DNA from: Nocardiopsis listeri NBRC 13360
Lineage (GTDB): Bacteria; Actinomycetota; Actinomycetes; Streptosporangiales; Streptosporangiaceae
Direction of reading: 5' to 3'
NCBI RefSeq assembly: GCF_001570765.1
Contig: NZ_BCSH01000043.1
Location: 1 to 64,000, forward strand
DNA: 64,000 nucleotides
The notes below the pieces were generated by a model, which searched no databases, was not told the DNA's origin, and worked only from the letters and a program-made list of their open reading frames with translations. The position numbers were made by a program, and so were the translations under genes. Below are positions 55,296 through 64,000 of the stretch, piece after piece (position 1 is the stretch's first letter; every line of letters starts with the position of its first letter).

Positions 55296-56936
55296 TCAGC
55301 GGTACTCGGCGAGCCGGGGACGGACCCCGACCACCACCAGTGTCAGCAGGATCAGCGCACCGACCGGAAGGCCCCAGGTCCACGGCGCGAGCGCGGCGTT
55401 GCCCCGTTCGATGCCGTCGGCGAACTCCTCCTGGTGCAGTTCGATCAGTCCGTCCAGGGCGTCCATGTAGGCGGGAAAGACCCCGTCCTCGGTGTGGGAG
55501 ATCCCCATCCGGACGTCGATCGCGGTCTCCTGGTCGCCCTCCCGCGCGGCGGTGCGCAGGCTCTGGTCCTCGACCTGCAGGTCGTTGTAGGCCGCCAGCA
55601 CCTCGGCGAGCGCGCCCTCGTGTCCCGAAAGCAGTGCGTCCCGTGCGTCCTGCCCCAGGTAGCCCAACGTTCCGGGGTCCTCGGGGTCCGAGCCGTCCGA
55701 GCCGTCCGAGCCGGGCAGGTTCGGGAACGCCTCGGGAACCTCGGCGATCCGCGCGTAGTAGTCGTCCAGGTTGCTCGCCGGGCGGAACAGCACCTGTTGG
55801 GACCGCTCCAGGTAGACCTGCTGGTAGTTGTCGGCGAGCGAGTCGTCGATCAGGTATCGGCTCTGGTCGGCCTGCATGTCCGTGGTGATGGCACCCGCTC
55901 GCGCCAACGCCATCGCGGCGTCCAACCCCTCGTCCTTGGCCTCTCCTTGGTGGCCGCCACTGCTGTTGAGCGCGAGCGTGACCCCGACGGTCAGGACCAC
56001 GGCGCCGACGGTAGCGGCCAGGAGCGGGGCATTGAACCGACGGCGGAACCGCACCCGCAGGTACAGCTGGAGGGCGATGAGGGAGACGACGGTGGCCACC
56101 CCGGCTCCTCCGACCCACACCAGCCCCAGCGCGACCGAGGATCGCCCCTCCTCGTGGTTGGTGCGCACGATCGCCGAGGAGTCCAGTCCCAGGTTGAACG
56201 CCTTGGGCAGGAGTTCGGTGTGCATCAGCCGTGTGGCCTGCCGGTGGCTTTGCAGGGCCGCGGGGTCGACCTCCCCCGGCGGGGCTCCGGCCTCGTCGTT
56301 GAGCAGCAGGGCCTGCGCGGCCAACTGTTCGTAGGCACCGATCCCGTCCAGGACCGCCTGGACGTTGCGCTCCTCGACCGTTTCCCCATCGGTCGGCTCG
56401 GTCGGTTCGCTCGACTCGGTCAACGAGGCCGCGTGGAGCAGGGCCCGGCCGGCCTGGGCCCGACTGGCCTCGTAGCCGCTCTCGGCCTCCGCACGCCCCG
56501 ACCCGAGGTCGTGGTCGGTGCCCATGAGGAGGATGTCGGCGACCCGGGCGTCCATGTCGGCCAAGGCCAGGTACAGCTCGGTGGTGGCCATGGCCTGGGG
56601 GCCGGCGTCCCGGCCCAGGACGTCGAGTCCGTCTCGGGCCTGGTCGAGGGTGACGGTCGCGGACCCGAACAGGCCCGCGATGGTCGCCACGCACAGCAGG
56701 GACAGCGCCCACACCCGGGCGGGGGTGGTACCCAAGGCGGCTCGGAGCCTCGATCCCCAGGAGGGCGACCGTGGCGTGGGGCGCTCCCTCCCGGCCGACG
56801 AGGCGACCGCCGTTCCTTTGGGGCGCGGCGCACCGTGCGCCGGCCCGCCGGGGGCCTGTGTCGGTGGTCCCGGCGGCCGGGAAGGGGCTCCCGGCCCGGG
56901 TCGCCCTGCCACCTGTTCGGGGTTCGGGGGCATCAA
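55296..56936 (-). CDS. glnX: GlnX-like four-helix membrane sensor
   Basis: 546 aa. A Pro/Gly-rich cytoplasmic N-terminus of about 65 residues, helix VWALSLLCVATIAGLFGSAT, a first extracellular domain (about 170 residues, helical), two helices (LVWVGGAGVATVVSLIALQL, LAATVGAVVLTVGVTLALN) joined by a basic cytoplasmic loop (RVRFRRRFNA), a second extracellular helical domain (about 170 residues with an acidic linker rich in GSDGSD), and helix WGLPVGALILLTLVVVGVRP. This four-helix, two-ectodomain layout matches mycobacterial GlnX, which relays GlnH binding to PknG. It lies directly upstream of glnH and downstream of the FHA gene. Confidence 0.82.
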   Translation of the reverse strand: MMPPNPEQVAGRPGPGAPSRPPGPPTQAPGGPAHGAPRPKGTAVASSAGRERPTPRSPSWGSRLRAALGTTPARVWALSLLCVATIAGLFGSATVTLDQARDGLDVLGRDAGPQAMATTELYLALADMDARVADILLMGTDHDLGSGRAEAESGYEASRAQAGRALLHAASLTESSEPTEPTDGETVEERNVQAVLDGIGAYEQLAAQALLLNDEAGAPPGEVDPAALQSHRQATRLMHTELLPKAFNLGLDSSAIVRTNHEEGRSSVALGLVWVGGAGVATVVSLIALQLYLRVRFRRRFNAPLLAATVGAVVLTVGVTLALNSSGGHQGEAKDEGLDAAMALARAGAITTDMQADQSRYLIDDSLADNYQQVYLERSQQVLFRPASNLDDYYARIAEVPEAFPNLPGSDGSDGSDPEDPGTLGYLGQDARDALLSGHEGALAEVLAAYNDLQVEDQSLRTAAREGDQETAIDVRMGISHTEDGVFPAYMDALDGLIELHQEEFADGIERGNAALAPWTWGLPVGALILLTLVVVGVRPRLAEYR

Positions 56937-56942
56937 CGGGGT

Positions 56943-57665
56943 TCACCCCTTCTGGAGGAGGATGGAGGTCCATGCGCCGACGTAGAGCCGATCGCCGTCG
57001 TTCAGGGGGACCTCCACGTTGTGCGCTATGGGGTCGGCGGTCCCGTTGATCGTGGTCCCGTTGGTCGAGCCCGGGTCCACCAACGACCAGGTGTCGCCGG
57101 GGCGTGCCAGCAGAACCGCGTGGATGTGGGAGATGGCGGGGTCTCCCCCGGGCCCGCCCAGGTCGATCTCGGGGAAGAATCCGCGCGAGCGACTCCCCCG
57201 ACCGATGTGCACGCGATCGCCCTTGAGGGTCACCCGACGCTGCTTTTGGCCGGTGGGGAAGTCGATCCGGTCGGGATCGAGCATCCCCTGGTCGACCATG
57301 TACCGGTAGTAGGCGGGGTCGGCGGCGACGATCGCCAGCCAGCGCACCCCCCTCGGAGCGCTCCCGGGATCCGACATCCGGTGTTGGTGGCCACCGGACC
57401 GGGACGCGAAGTCGTAGCCGCACTCCTCGCAGAAACGACCGGCCCGGGACGTGCCGCACTCCGGGCAGGGGCCGCCGCGCTGCGCCGGTACGGATCTGGG
57501 CGGTGGTGGATGCGGCGGGTTCGGTGTGGGGGGTCGGGGCGATTCCGGACGGCACTGTCCGGAGGCGGCCCGTGTGGCGGACCCGCACCACGCTTGGAGG
57601 CGCAGTCCGCAGATGTCGCAGAAGTCGTCGGCCGTGGAGCGGTGCCCTGTAGGGCGACTCGGCAT
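56943..57665 (-). CDS. FHA-domain protein with N-terminal zinc ribbons
   Basis: 240 aa. The N-terminus has DDFCDICGLRLQ and, after a Pro-rich linker, CPECGTSRAGRFCEECGYDF, giving zinc-ribbon-like cysteine pairs. Residues about 145-238 are the FHA fold: VHIGRGSRSRGFFPEIDLGG, ISHIHAVLL (Ser-His) and LVDPGSTNGTTING (the N-G loop), i.e. all residues that bind phosphothreonine. It should read phosphorylation by PknG, as GarA does in mycobacteria, but GarA's ETTSV-type phosphosite is not seen. Located between the VWA and glnX genes. Confidence 0.88.
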   Translation of the reverse strand: MPSRPTGHRSTADDFCDICGLRLQAWCGSATRAASGQCRPESPRPPTPNPPHPPPPRSVPAQRGGPCPECGTSRAGRFCEECGYDFASRSGGHQHRMSDPGSAPRGVRWLAIVAADPAYYRYMVDQGMLDPDRIDFPTGQKQRRVTLKGDRVHIGRGSRSRGFFPEIDLGGPGGDPAISHIHAVLLARPGDTWSLVDPGSTNGTTINGTADPIAHNVEVPLNDGDRLYVGAWTSILLQKG

Positions 57666-57674
57666 GGGTCCCTC

Positions 57675-59024
57675 CTACCCGGGTCCGGGGGCGCCGCCGG
57701 TTCCCGGCCCGGGCCGGCGGGGGCGGGTCCGTACGGTCCGGGTCGAGTCGGTGTCGAGGGTCATCTCGTCGATCTTGTCGACGTCGGGCTTGAGCCGGAC
57801 GGTTCCGGTGGCCGGGTCGATCACGTCGACGACCCGGTCGAGCAACCTCGCCGTCTCCTCGTCACCCGACTCGTGTGCGAGCGCGACGGCCCGCCCCAAC
57901 CGTGTGGTGGCGGTGGTCTCATCTCCCTCGCGACGGGCCGTGAGCCCGTCCTGGATCATCCGGGCCAGCTCCACCTGACCCGTGTAGTGGGCCACCCGGG
58001 GGTTGATCTCGGTGGCCTTGGCCTCGTCCGGCGTCCACTCGGCGAGGATGTTCCCCGAGGCCAGGACCTCGTCCCGGTCCGGGGTCCGGCCGGGCGTCAC
58101 CACGCGCACCCATCCGGCGCGCAGTTGCCGCCCGGGGTCGCCCGCGGGCACCTCGACGCACACGTGGTAGTCGCGGCTCTCGGTACCCCAGGACCCGGTC
58201 GGGTGGTCGTTGGCCTGCGGTACCCGTTGGACGGCGCGGTCGGTGAGGTCCTGGACCGTGGGCGCGACCTGTTTGACGAAACGCACCACGGAGTTCCGCG
58301 GGGTCCACAGGCGCAGCGCCACGTCGGCCACGGTCTTGCCCATGGACGCCTGGGCCATCGCCCGGAAGTCGGCGGTCATGTCGGCGGGGTCGGCGATGAT
58401 GCCGGGGCCGCCGCCCAGGAGCGCCGCGTCGACGCGACGCAGTTCCTCGACCTTCCAATCGGTGCCGACCCCGCGACAGTCGCAGACGAACCTGCCCGCG
58501 ATCCGTCGGAGCACCTCCTCGAAGACATCGGACATCTCGTTGTTCTGACCGTCGGTGAGCAGGATCGCGTGCTTGATGCCATCGCCACCGGAATCGAACA
58601 GCTCCGCCGCCTTGAGCAGCCAGGAACCCATCCGGGTGCCGCCGTCGGCGCGCAACCGGCCCACGGCCTCCAGGGCCTCCGTCCGAGTCCCGTCGTTCAC
58701 CTCGGCCAACCGGTCGGCGGCGGGGTAGATCATCTCGGCCTCGCGGTGACCGGCGACGACCGCGAAGCGCACACCGTCGCGCAGGGTCTCGATCGCCGCG
58801 CGGGCCGCCTGCTCGGCCGCGTTGATCTTCTCGCCGTACATGGACCCGGAGGTGTCGATGATGATCACCTCGGAGGCACGTACCGAGGTCCCCACCAGGA
58901 CGGGGCTGTGGGAGGTCACGCTCACCACGGCGTGCACCTCCGTACCGCCCAGCGGCAGGTAGGGATTCTGGTCCACCTGGATCCGGAACTCGGATCCCCC
59001 TGCCCGGTCAGACGTGTTCGGCAC
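57675..59024 (-). CDS. VWA-domain protein of the PknG operon
   Basis: 449 aa; its start overlaps the PP2C stop by 17 bp. The von Willebrand A domain has an intact metal-ion site: VIIIDTSGSMYGEKINAAEQ (D-x-S-x-S), Thr in RADGGTRMGSWL and Asp in AILLTDGQNNEM. The region after about residue 250 is beta-rich, then helical (LARMIQDGLTARREGDETTA), ending in a basic Pro/Gly tail. No signal peptide, so cytoplasmic. Probably a protein-protein scaffold in the phospho-signalling operon; function not established. Confidence 0.85.
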   Translation of the reverse strand: MPNTSDRAGGSEFRIQVDQNPYLPLGGTEVHAVVSVTSHSPVLVGTSVRASEVIIIDTSGSMYGEKINAAEQAARAAIETLRDGVRFAVVAGHREAEMIYPAADRLAEVNDGTRTEALEAVGRLRADGGTRMGSWLLKAAELFDSGGDGIKHAILLTDGQNNEMSDVFEEVLRRIAGRFVCDCRGVGTDWKVEELRRVDAALLGGGPGIIADPADMTADFRAMAQASMGKTVADVALRLWTPRNSVVRFVKQVAPTVQDLTDRAVQRVPQANDHPTGSWGTESRDYHVCVEVPAGDPGRQLRAGWVRVVTPGRTPDRDEVLASGNILAEWTPDEAKATEINPRVAHYTGQVELARMIQDGLTARREGDETTATTRLGRAVALAHESGDEETARLLDRVVDVIDPATGTVRLKPDVDKIDEMTLDTDSTRTVRTRPRRPGPGTGGAPGPG

Positions 59025-60279
59025 GGCGACCCCCTGCGGGTACGGGTATGACGACGACGGTGATGTTGTCCTTGCCGCCTGCTCTCAACGCCAGCCCGAC
59101 GTAGGTTCTGGCCGCATCCAAGGGCGCGGTGTCGGTGCCCGGTACGGCGTCGGCCAGGGCCTCGGCCTCCGGGTAGTAGTTCCACAGACCGTCACTGCAC
59201 AGCACGACGGCGCCGGGCCCGGTCGGGGTCACGGTGGAGATGTGGGCGTCGATCTCGCCGGAGTCCGCGCCCATCCAGGCGATGAGCGCGTGGGCGTTGG
59301 CCGAACGCATGGCCTCCTCCCGGGTCAGCGCACCCATCTGCACCATCGCCTCACTCCAGGAGTCGTCCCTGGTGAGCAGGGTGGAGGTACTGGAGGTGGG
59401 CCCACCGGAGAGCCAGTAGGCACGGCTGTCGCCGACCCATCCGACGGTCACCGTCCCCGTGTTCGGGCAGGTCACGGCCGACACGAAGGTGCATGCGGGC
59501 GCGAATTCGGGTGATTCGGCGATGGCCGCGACGGCCCGGGCGGCCTGGGTCATCGCCACACCGGTGGCCTCACGAGGGTCGGCGCCCTGGCGCAGACGTT
59601 CGGCGAGCACGGTCGCGCCCGTCTCCGCGGTGACCCTGGAGGCCTCGTCCGAGCGGGGCGAGCTGGACACTCCGTCACAGACCACCGCGACGACGGCGCC
59701 CGCCGCGTGCGGGGCGTCTTCCTCCATCACCCGGATGGCCATGGCGTCCTCGTTGCGCTTGTGACGCAGCCCGCGATCGCTGACCCCGAAGACCTTTCCT
59801 GCGCGTACCTCGACGTGATCGCGGCCGGTGGGCTGGAGGAATCCGCACTTCTCGCAGTAGCCGTCCACCACCCGCCCGGGGCACCACACGCACCGGCCGG
59901 GGTCGGCGGCCACGACCGGTTCACCACCGGTGGTGGGCGGGCGCCACTCGGGGACCACCTTCGGCGACGCCGGCGCCGGACCGGTCCGTGGGATCACCGC
60001 GTCGCGACGGACGGGCTGTGTGACCTGCGCGTCGGCCTCGTCCCACTCCGGTCCTCCCGGCCCCTCGGACATCGCGCCGACCTCGTCCACGTCGGTGTTC
60101 GGGGCGAAACCGGCCATGCTCTCCTGGGGCGCGGTCGGTACCGAGTCGGGTGCCGTGGCCTCCGGGTGCGGCACGGGGTCGCGCGCCTCCACGGGCAGGT
60201 TCCGGCCGCAACCCTCGCAGAAGGCGTCGCTCGTCGACACCGTGTCGGCGCAGGTGGGGCAGGTCCAGGCCATCGTCAT
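59008..60279 (-). CDS. PP2C-type Ser/Thr phosphatase with zinc ribbons
   Basis: 423 aa; ATG at 60279 is favoured by GAAGGA six bases upstream over the GTG at 60300. The N-terminus has CPTCADTVSTSDAFCEGCGR, and residues about 128-150 CVWCPGRVVDGYCEKCGFLQ, a second ribbon. The PP2C domain (residues about 160-415) has SDRGLRHKRNEDAMAI (R-x-x-N-E-D metal site), VAVVCDGVSSS (D-G), TVGWVGDSRAYWL (G-D-S-R), VVLCSDGLWN and GGKDNITVVVI (D-N). It should reverse phosphorylation by PknG. Encoded between pknG and the VWA gene. Confidence 0.92.
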   Translation of the reverse strand: MTMAWTCPTCADTVSTSDAFCEGCGRNLPVEARDPVPHPEATAPDSVPTAPQESMAGFAPNTDVDEVGAMSEGPGGPEWDEADAQVTQPVRRDAVIPRTGPAPASPKVVPEWRPPTTGGEPVVAADPGRCVWCPGRVVDGYCEKCGFLQPTGRDHVEVRAGKVFGVSDRGLRHKRNEDAMAIRVMEEDAPHAAGAVVAVVCDGVSSSPRSDEASRVTAETGATVLAERLRQGADPREATGVAMTQAARAVAAIAESPEFAPACTFVSAVTCPNTGTVTVGWVGDSRAYWLSGGPTSSTSTLLTRDDSWSEAMVQMGALTREEAMRSANAHALIAWMGADSGEIDAHISTVTPTGPGAVVLCSDGLWNYYPEAEALADAVPGTDTAPLDAARTYVGLALRAGGKDNITVVVIPVPAGGRRAEHV

Positions 60280-60296
60280 CGCCGTTCCTTCTATCC

Positions 60297-62654
60297 TCAC
60301 AGCAGGGTCACGGGACGTAGGGAGTTCGCCTTGTCGATGAGCGCGTAACGCTCCATGACGTGACCGGTCCGTTGGGCCAGGGACCGGTAGCGGCGTTCCA
60401 GGTTGGAGCGCACCCCGTCCTCGGTGAGTTCGTCATCGAGAAGACGGCTCCCCGCGGGCGGGACCCCGCCGGCCCGGAGCCATTCCAGGGCGGACTCCAG
60501 GACCCGTGCGGCCAGTCGGTCGACGGACTCGCTGTCCAGCCCGATCCGGCCGAGCCTCTCCCCCGCCCTGGCCAGGCCCATGCCGTCGCCCGTGCCTCCG
60601 GCCAGCACCGAGATCAGCGCGGTCTGGGCGTGGACGTACATGCTGGACAGTTCGGGGACGGTGTCCAGGACCTCGATGGCGCCGGCCCGGTCGTTCTGGG
60701 CGAGCCGGATCCTGGCCAGGCCGAACGCGGCGCTCACGTAGGAGTGGTCGGTGGTCCACACCGTGGCGTAATGGCGTGCGGCGACGTCGTGTTCACCGGT
60801 GCGTTCGCAGGCCAGGGCGAGCCCGAGCTTGGGTGCGGCCTCCCCGGGCAGGTGGGCGTACAGCTCGGCGAAGTGGTCTCGGGCCTCGCCGAACCGGCCG
60901 GTGCTCAGCTCGGCGACCGCGAGGTACCACATGGTGCGCCAGTCACCGGGGACCGCCAGGCTGAACCGTTCCAGTACGTCCAGCGACTCCTTGTAGCGAC
61001 CTACCGTCATCAGCGACCGGGACAGCATGAGCAGGGTCTCCGGCGAGGGTGCCCTGGCCGACCGCAGGATCGGGATGAGTTCGTTCGAGGCCAGGCCCAC
61101 GTGGTTGCGCAGGTGTTGGGCCGCGGGGTCGAACTGGTCGATGAGCGGGGAGGGCGACAGCGCCGCGGCCTCGGTGGGGTCGGGCGGGGACAGGAGCCGG
61201 TCGGCGTCGTGCGCGCCGGACCCGGGCGGCCCGGTGAAGGTCTCTGCGCCGAAGAGCACGGAGGCCGCCGGGTGGGGCGTCCCCTCGATCTCCGCGAGCA
61301 CCTCGCGCAACACACCGGTGAGCTGGTCGGCCATGTCGCCGGCGTCGTGGAAGCGCGCCTCGGGGTCGCGGTGGGTCGCCCGGCGCAGGAAACGGTCGTA
61401 GGACTCGAACCGCCGCAGCAACGGCACCTCGTGCCGGGGCGGAAGGTCGTGCGGGTACTCGCGGATGAAGCCGAACTGGAAGCTGAGCACCGCCAGGGCC
61501 CGCCCCACCGAGTACAGGTCGGCGCTGACGCTGGGTCCCGGGCCGCGCAGCTCCTCCTCGGGAACCCGGTACCCGGGGGTGGTGTAGACGGGGCTGAGCC
61601 CGTCGTCCACGCGGCGGACGCCGCCCAGGTCGATGAGCTTGATCTGCTCCTCGCTCTGGATGACGTTGTCCGGCTTGAAGTCGCAGTACAGCAGACCCTT
61701 GGAGTGCAGGTAGCCGAGGGCCCTCAGGCACTCGAGCCCGTAGGCGATGACCTGTTCCAAGGGCAGGACTTCCTCGCCCGTCCCACGTTTTCGGCGCTCG
61801 ACGAGCAGTTCTCGCAGCGACTTGCCGCCCACGTACTCCATGACGATGTGGCCGCCGGGGATCCCGGTGCGCGGGTCCGGATGCTGGGAGAAGTTGATGA
61901 TCTTGACGATGTTGGGGTGCTCGACCTCGGAGAGGAAGGCGCGTTCGGCCGCGGCCGCCTTGTGCGCCTCGGCGTCACCCGCGTTGAGCAGCCCCTTCAG
62001 CACCACCCAGCGGTTGTTGACGTTGCGGTCCCTGGCCAGGTAGATCCAGCCCAGCCCGCCATGGGCCAGACAGCCGAGCACCTCGTACTGGTCGCCGACC
62101 ACCTCGCCTGCGACCAGCTTGGGGGTGAAGGAGAACCGGGTGCCGCACTGGCGGCAGAACCCCTCGGTGCGGCCCGGTTGGTCGCCTCTGGACCGGCCGA
62201 CCCTCTCCGAGCAGTTGCCGCAGAAGCGATTCTTCTCCGACACGACCGGGGCGGTCATGATCGCCCCGGAGGGGTCCTTCGTCGGCACCAGGGGTACCTG
62301 GACCATGCCCAACCCGAGCATGCCGCGTCGGGAGCCGGCGCTGGAGGTGCGTCCGCTGCGCGAACCACCGCCGAGACCCGAGACCCTGCCGGGACCGGAG
62401 CGCCCAGAGATACGGACGTTGCCGGAGCTGATCGGGGGTGAGTGGACGGACCCTGCGATGTTCGCGGGACTGCCGGTCGAGGGACCGCTCTGCGGAGCCG
62501 GGCCCTGCGGCGGAACGAAGGGTCCAGACGGTGCGGTCGAGGCCCCCGGTCCCGGTGTTCGGGTGGTCGGCGCGTCCATAGGCGCCAGACCGCACACGCC
62601 GCAGAAGTCGTCCTCGATCAGCCCCGAGCAGCCGGGGGAGGCGCACTCGTTCAC
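60297..62654 (-). CDS. pknG: PknG-type Ser/Thr kinase with zinc ribbons and TPR domain
   Basis: 785 aa from a GTG at 62654 overlapping the upstream stop. The N-terminus has CASPGCSGLIEDDFCGVCGL, then a Gly/Ser/Pro linker, then a rubredoxin-like module (FCGNCSERVG, EGFCRQCGTRFSF). The kinase domain (about residues 205-500) has YEVLGCLAHGGLGWIYLARD, Lys in WVVLKGLLN, the PknG-specific catalytic loop GLLYCDFKPDNVIQ and DLG (IDLGGVRRV) in place of DFG. The C-terminal third is TPR. It is soluble, as PknG is; it phosphorylates FHA regulators such as GarA to balance glutamate and TCA flux. Confidence 0.93.
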   Translation of the reverse strand: MNECASPGCSGLIEDDFCGVCGLAPMDAPTTRTPGPGASTAPSGPFVPPQGPAPQSGPSTGSPANIAGSVHSPPISSGNVRISGRSGPGRVSGLGGGSRSGRTSSAGSRRGMLGLGMVQVPLVPTKDPSGAIMTAPVVSEKNRFCGNCSERVGRSRGDQPGRTEGFCRQCGTRFSFTPKLVAGEVVGDQYEVLGCLAHGGLGWIYLARDRNVNNRWVVLKGLLNAGDAEAHKAAAAERAFLSEVEHPNIVKIINFSQHPDPRTGIPGGHIVMEYVGGKSLRELLVERRKRGTGEEVLPLEQVIAYGLECLRALGYLHSKGLLYCDFKPDNVIQSEEQIKLIDLGGVRRVDDGLSPVYTTPGYRVPEEELRGPGPSVSADLYSVGRALAVLSFQFGFIREYPHDLPPRHEVPLLRRFESYDRFLRRATHRDPEARFHDAGDMADQLTGVLREVLAEIEGTPHPAASVLFGAETFTGPPGSGAHDADRLLSPPDPTEAAALSPSPLIDQFDPAAQHLRNHVGLASNELIPILRSARAPSPETLLMLSRSLMTVGRYKESLDVLERFSLAVPGDWRTMWYLAVAELSTGRFGEARDHFAELYAHLPGEAAPKLGLALACERTGEHDVAARHYATVWTTDHSYVSAAFGLARIRLAQNDRAGAIEVLDTVPELSSMYVHAQTALISVLAGGTGDGMGLARAGERLGRIGLDSESVDRLAARVLESALEWLRAGGVPPAGSRLLDDELTEDGVRSNLERRYRSLAQRTGHVMERYALIDKANSLRPVTLL

Positions 62655-63886
62655 CTGTTCACACCGCCATCCTGGGTTCCGACCGAGGGGGTCTCGGTGC
62701 CCGCGAGTTCCTGAAGCGTCCTCTGGTAGGTGGACAGCGCCACCGTGGCGGCCCGCAGGTCGCAGGGGGCGTTCCACAACTCCCAGTGCGCGCGCCCATG
62801 GGGTTCGACGAGTCGTTCGTGTTCGGCCAGGCCCAGGCGCACCGCCCGGGCGCGGAAGGCGTCCAGGCGCCCTCTCAGTTCGGCCCTGCGTTGGAGGAGG
62901 CCACCGAGATCGCGTTCCCGGTCGCGCGCGGCGTCCCCGGCCTCGTGCACGGAGCGCTGTAGTTCCCCCAGGCGCACGCCCAGGGCCCGCCACCGTCGCC
63001 GAGAGCGCAGTTCGTCCATCTCGGCGATGGCCGCGCGCAGCTCCGGGACCGGGTCGGGGACGTCGATGGCCACCGGGGAGGAGATCTTCGCGACCACACG
63101 GACGCGCAGCTCGCGGGAGCGCAGCACCACCTTCTCGACGTCGTCGATGGCCGAACCGAGTCGGCTCACGCTCTCGTCGTAGGCGTCGCGCATGCGCAGG
63201 GCGTCCCGGAGTTCACCCCGGATCCGGTCCAGGATCGAACGCATACGGTCCAGGTCGAGGGTGTCCACGCCACCGTCGGCGACCAGCGACAACGGGTCGC
63301 GCCGCACGGTGTCGCCGACCCGTTCCAGCTCGACGCGCAGGTCCTCGTACTCGTCGTCGGGAACCTCGACCATGTCCGCGAGCGTGCCGACCTCCCGCCA
63401 CATCGCGTCGAGTTCGTCGAGTCGCGGGTGGAGTGCGTCCCAGGCGGTCTCCACCGCGGAGACGACCTCCGTGATCGCCTCGTAGTCGGCGGTCATCCGG
63501 GCGATGGCCTCGGCCAGGGTCATGCTCTCGGTGTCGGGGTCGAGCAGACCGCGTTCGCGCGTGGGGACCTCGGTCAGGGGTAGGGTCACGGACTCGCCCA
63601 TGAGCAGTCGGGTGAGCTCGTCCTGGGAGTCGGCGACGCCGAACTCGCGCAGGCGCGCGGCGTGCTCGACCACCGACTCGAAGGCGGCGTGGATCAGCCA
63701 CAACCGGTGGACGTGTACGTCCGCGGCCTCCCAGCGGACGCGGGTTCCACCGTTCAGCTCGACGTCACGGAGCAGGCGGTACACCGCGTGCCGGTCGAGG
63801 TCGGCCAGGTTGAGGGAGATCCGATCGACCTCACCACGGGCACGATTGAGCGCGTGGTCGATCCCTTCCCAGCTCATCGGCGGCAT
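62651..63886 (-). CDS. Unknown coiled-coil protein heading the pknG operon
   Basis: 411 aa from ATG 63886 (ATG 63877 and GTGs upstream are alternatives; the start is uncertain). Mostly helical, with long heptad-like runs: SMTLAEAIARMTADYEAITE, VETAWDALHPRLDELDAMWR, MRSILDRIRGELRDALRMRD and RERDLGGLLQRRAELRGRLD. No signal peptide or helix of membrane type. The stop overlaps the pknG start by 4 bp, so production is coupled. I do not recognise the family; a structural partner of PknG is possible. A TATACA -10-like element lies at about 63934-63939 upstream. Confidence 0.75.
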   Translation of the reverse strand: MPPMSWEGIDHALNRARGEVDRISLNLADLDRHAVYRLLRDVELNGGTRVRWEAADVHVHRLWLIHAAFESVVEHAARLREFGVADSQDELTRLLMGESVTLPLTEVPTRERGLLDPDTESMTLAEAIARMTADYEAITEVVSAVETAWDALHPRLDELDAMWREVGTLADMVEVPDDEYEDLRVELERVGDTVRRDPLSLVADGGVDTLDLDRMRSILDRIRGELRDALRMRDAYDESVSRLGSAIDDVEKVVLRSRELRVRVVAKISSPVAIDVPDPVPELRAAIAEMDELRSRRRWRALGVRLGELQRSVHEAGDAARDRERDLGGLLQRRAELRGRLDAFRARAVRLGLAEHERLVEPHGRAHWELWNAPCDLRAATVALSTYQRTLQELAGTETPSVGTQDGGVNR

Positions 63887-64000
63887 GCCGAACCCCGACG
63901 CGTTCGCCACCTGCCGAATCACCCCCACCCTTTGTATAGGAAGAGTGTGGCGGCGCCCATCCCGATCCACAAGGGACTTCTCGTTATACGGCCACGTACG

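Noticed and set aside
54957-59051. A 1364-codon plus-strand open frame over the GlnX-FHA-VWA genes
   Set aside because: All three minus-strand genes have clear domains and motifs; the long frame is a GC-bias artefact with Gly/Arg/Val/Asp-rich composition.

Overview
The window looks like a chromosomal segment of a high-GC, Gram-positive actinomycete, probably a Nocardiopsis or other Streptosporangiales relative (inference). The reasons are very high third-position GC, many GTG and TTG starts, a DUF397 gene, a PopR/ClpP locus, Mrp antiporter genes, a PknG-type signalling cluster and a bacterial NB-ARC (STAND) ATPase. I see no rRNA, tRNA, insertion sequence, CRISPR array or replication origin.

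Layout. 0-4 kb: a TPR protein resembling the back half of a STAND ATPase, a GT1 glycosyltransferase, a divergent Gfo/Idh/MocA oxidoreductase and a small membrane protein. 4.1-4.8 kb: relics of a NarL-type sensor kinase and a DUF418 protein. 4.8-8.5 kb: a PopR-like regulator, a PCMT-like methyltransferase, a DUF397 protein and two clpP genes. A PopR-box-like palindrome lies in front of clpP, and a weaker one in front of the regulator gene. 8.6-16.2 kb: a MarR regulator divergent from mrpA(B)CDEFG. 16.2-19.6 kb: DUF779 and aldehyde dehydrogenase genes with a GAF-domain regulator. 19.8-26.3 kb: a run of four membrane proteins, three with related two-cysteine ectodomains, then two tandem receptor Ser/Thr kinases. 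26.3-32.3 kb: PrpR and the 2-methylcitrate operon prpDBC, with a near-identical 16-bp motif upstream of both. 32.5-34.9 kb: an O-methyltransferase and a secreted GH64 glucanase. 34.9-39.6 kb: a valine/isobutyrate catabolic operon (mmsA, acyl-CoA dehydrogenase, hydroxyisobutyryl-CoA hydrolase, mmsB).

39.8-41.6 kb holds the most unusual feature. A glycosyltransferase-like gene is interrupted by thirteen copies of a 7-bp repeat and is out of frame in this sequence, which is the signature of a phase-variable gene. It also carries TTA codons. It is followed by an Rpn/PD-(D/E)XK nuclease-like gene and a convergent NB-ARC-TPR gene that has a one-base frameshift. 45-47.2 kb holds a TetR regulator, a structured intergenic element, a broken BNR/WD40-like gene and a MoaD-like gene whose diglycine end is lost through a one-base deletion. 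47.1-50.3 kb: an intact DUF418 gene divergent from a two-component system. 50.5-54.3 kb: an MDR dehydrogenase, a zinc-finger SDR, IPP isomerase and a DUF6221 protein.

54.4-63.9 kb is a leftward signalling operon: a coiled-coil protein, PknG, PP2C phosphatase, VWA protein, FHA protein, a GlnX-like membrane sensor and a GlnH-like binding protein. By analogy with mycobacterial GlnH-GlnX-PknG this should sense amino-acid supply through Ser/Thr phosphorylation, but here it has an on-site phosphatase, an FHA reader and shared zinc ribbons.
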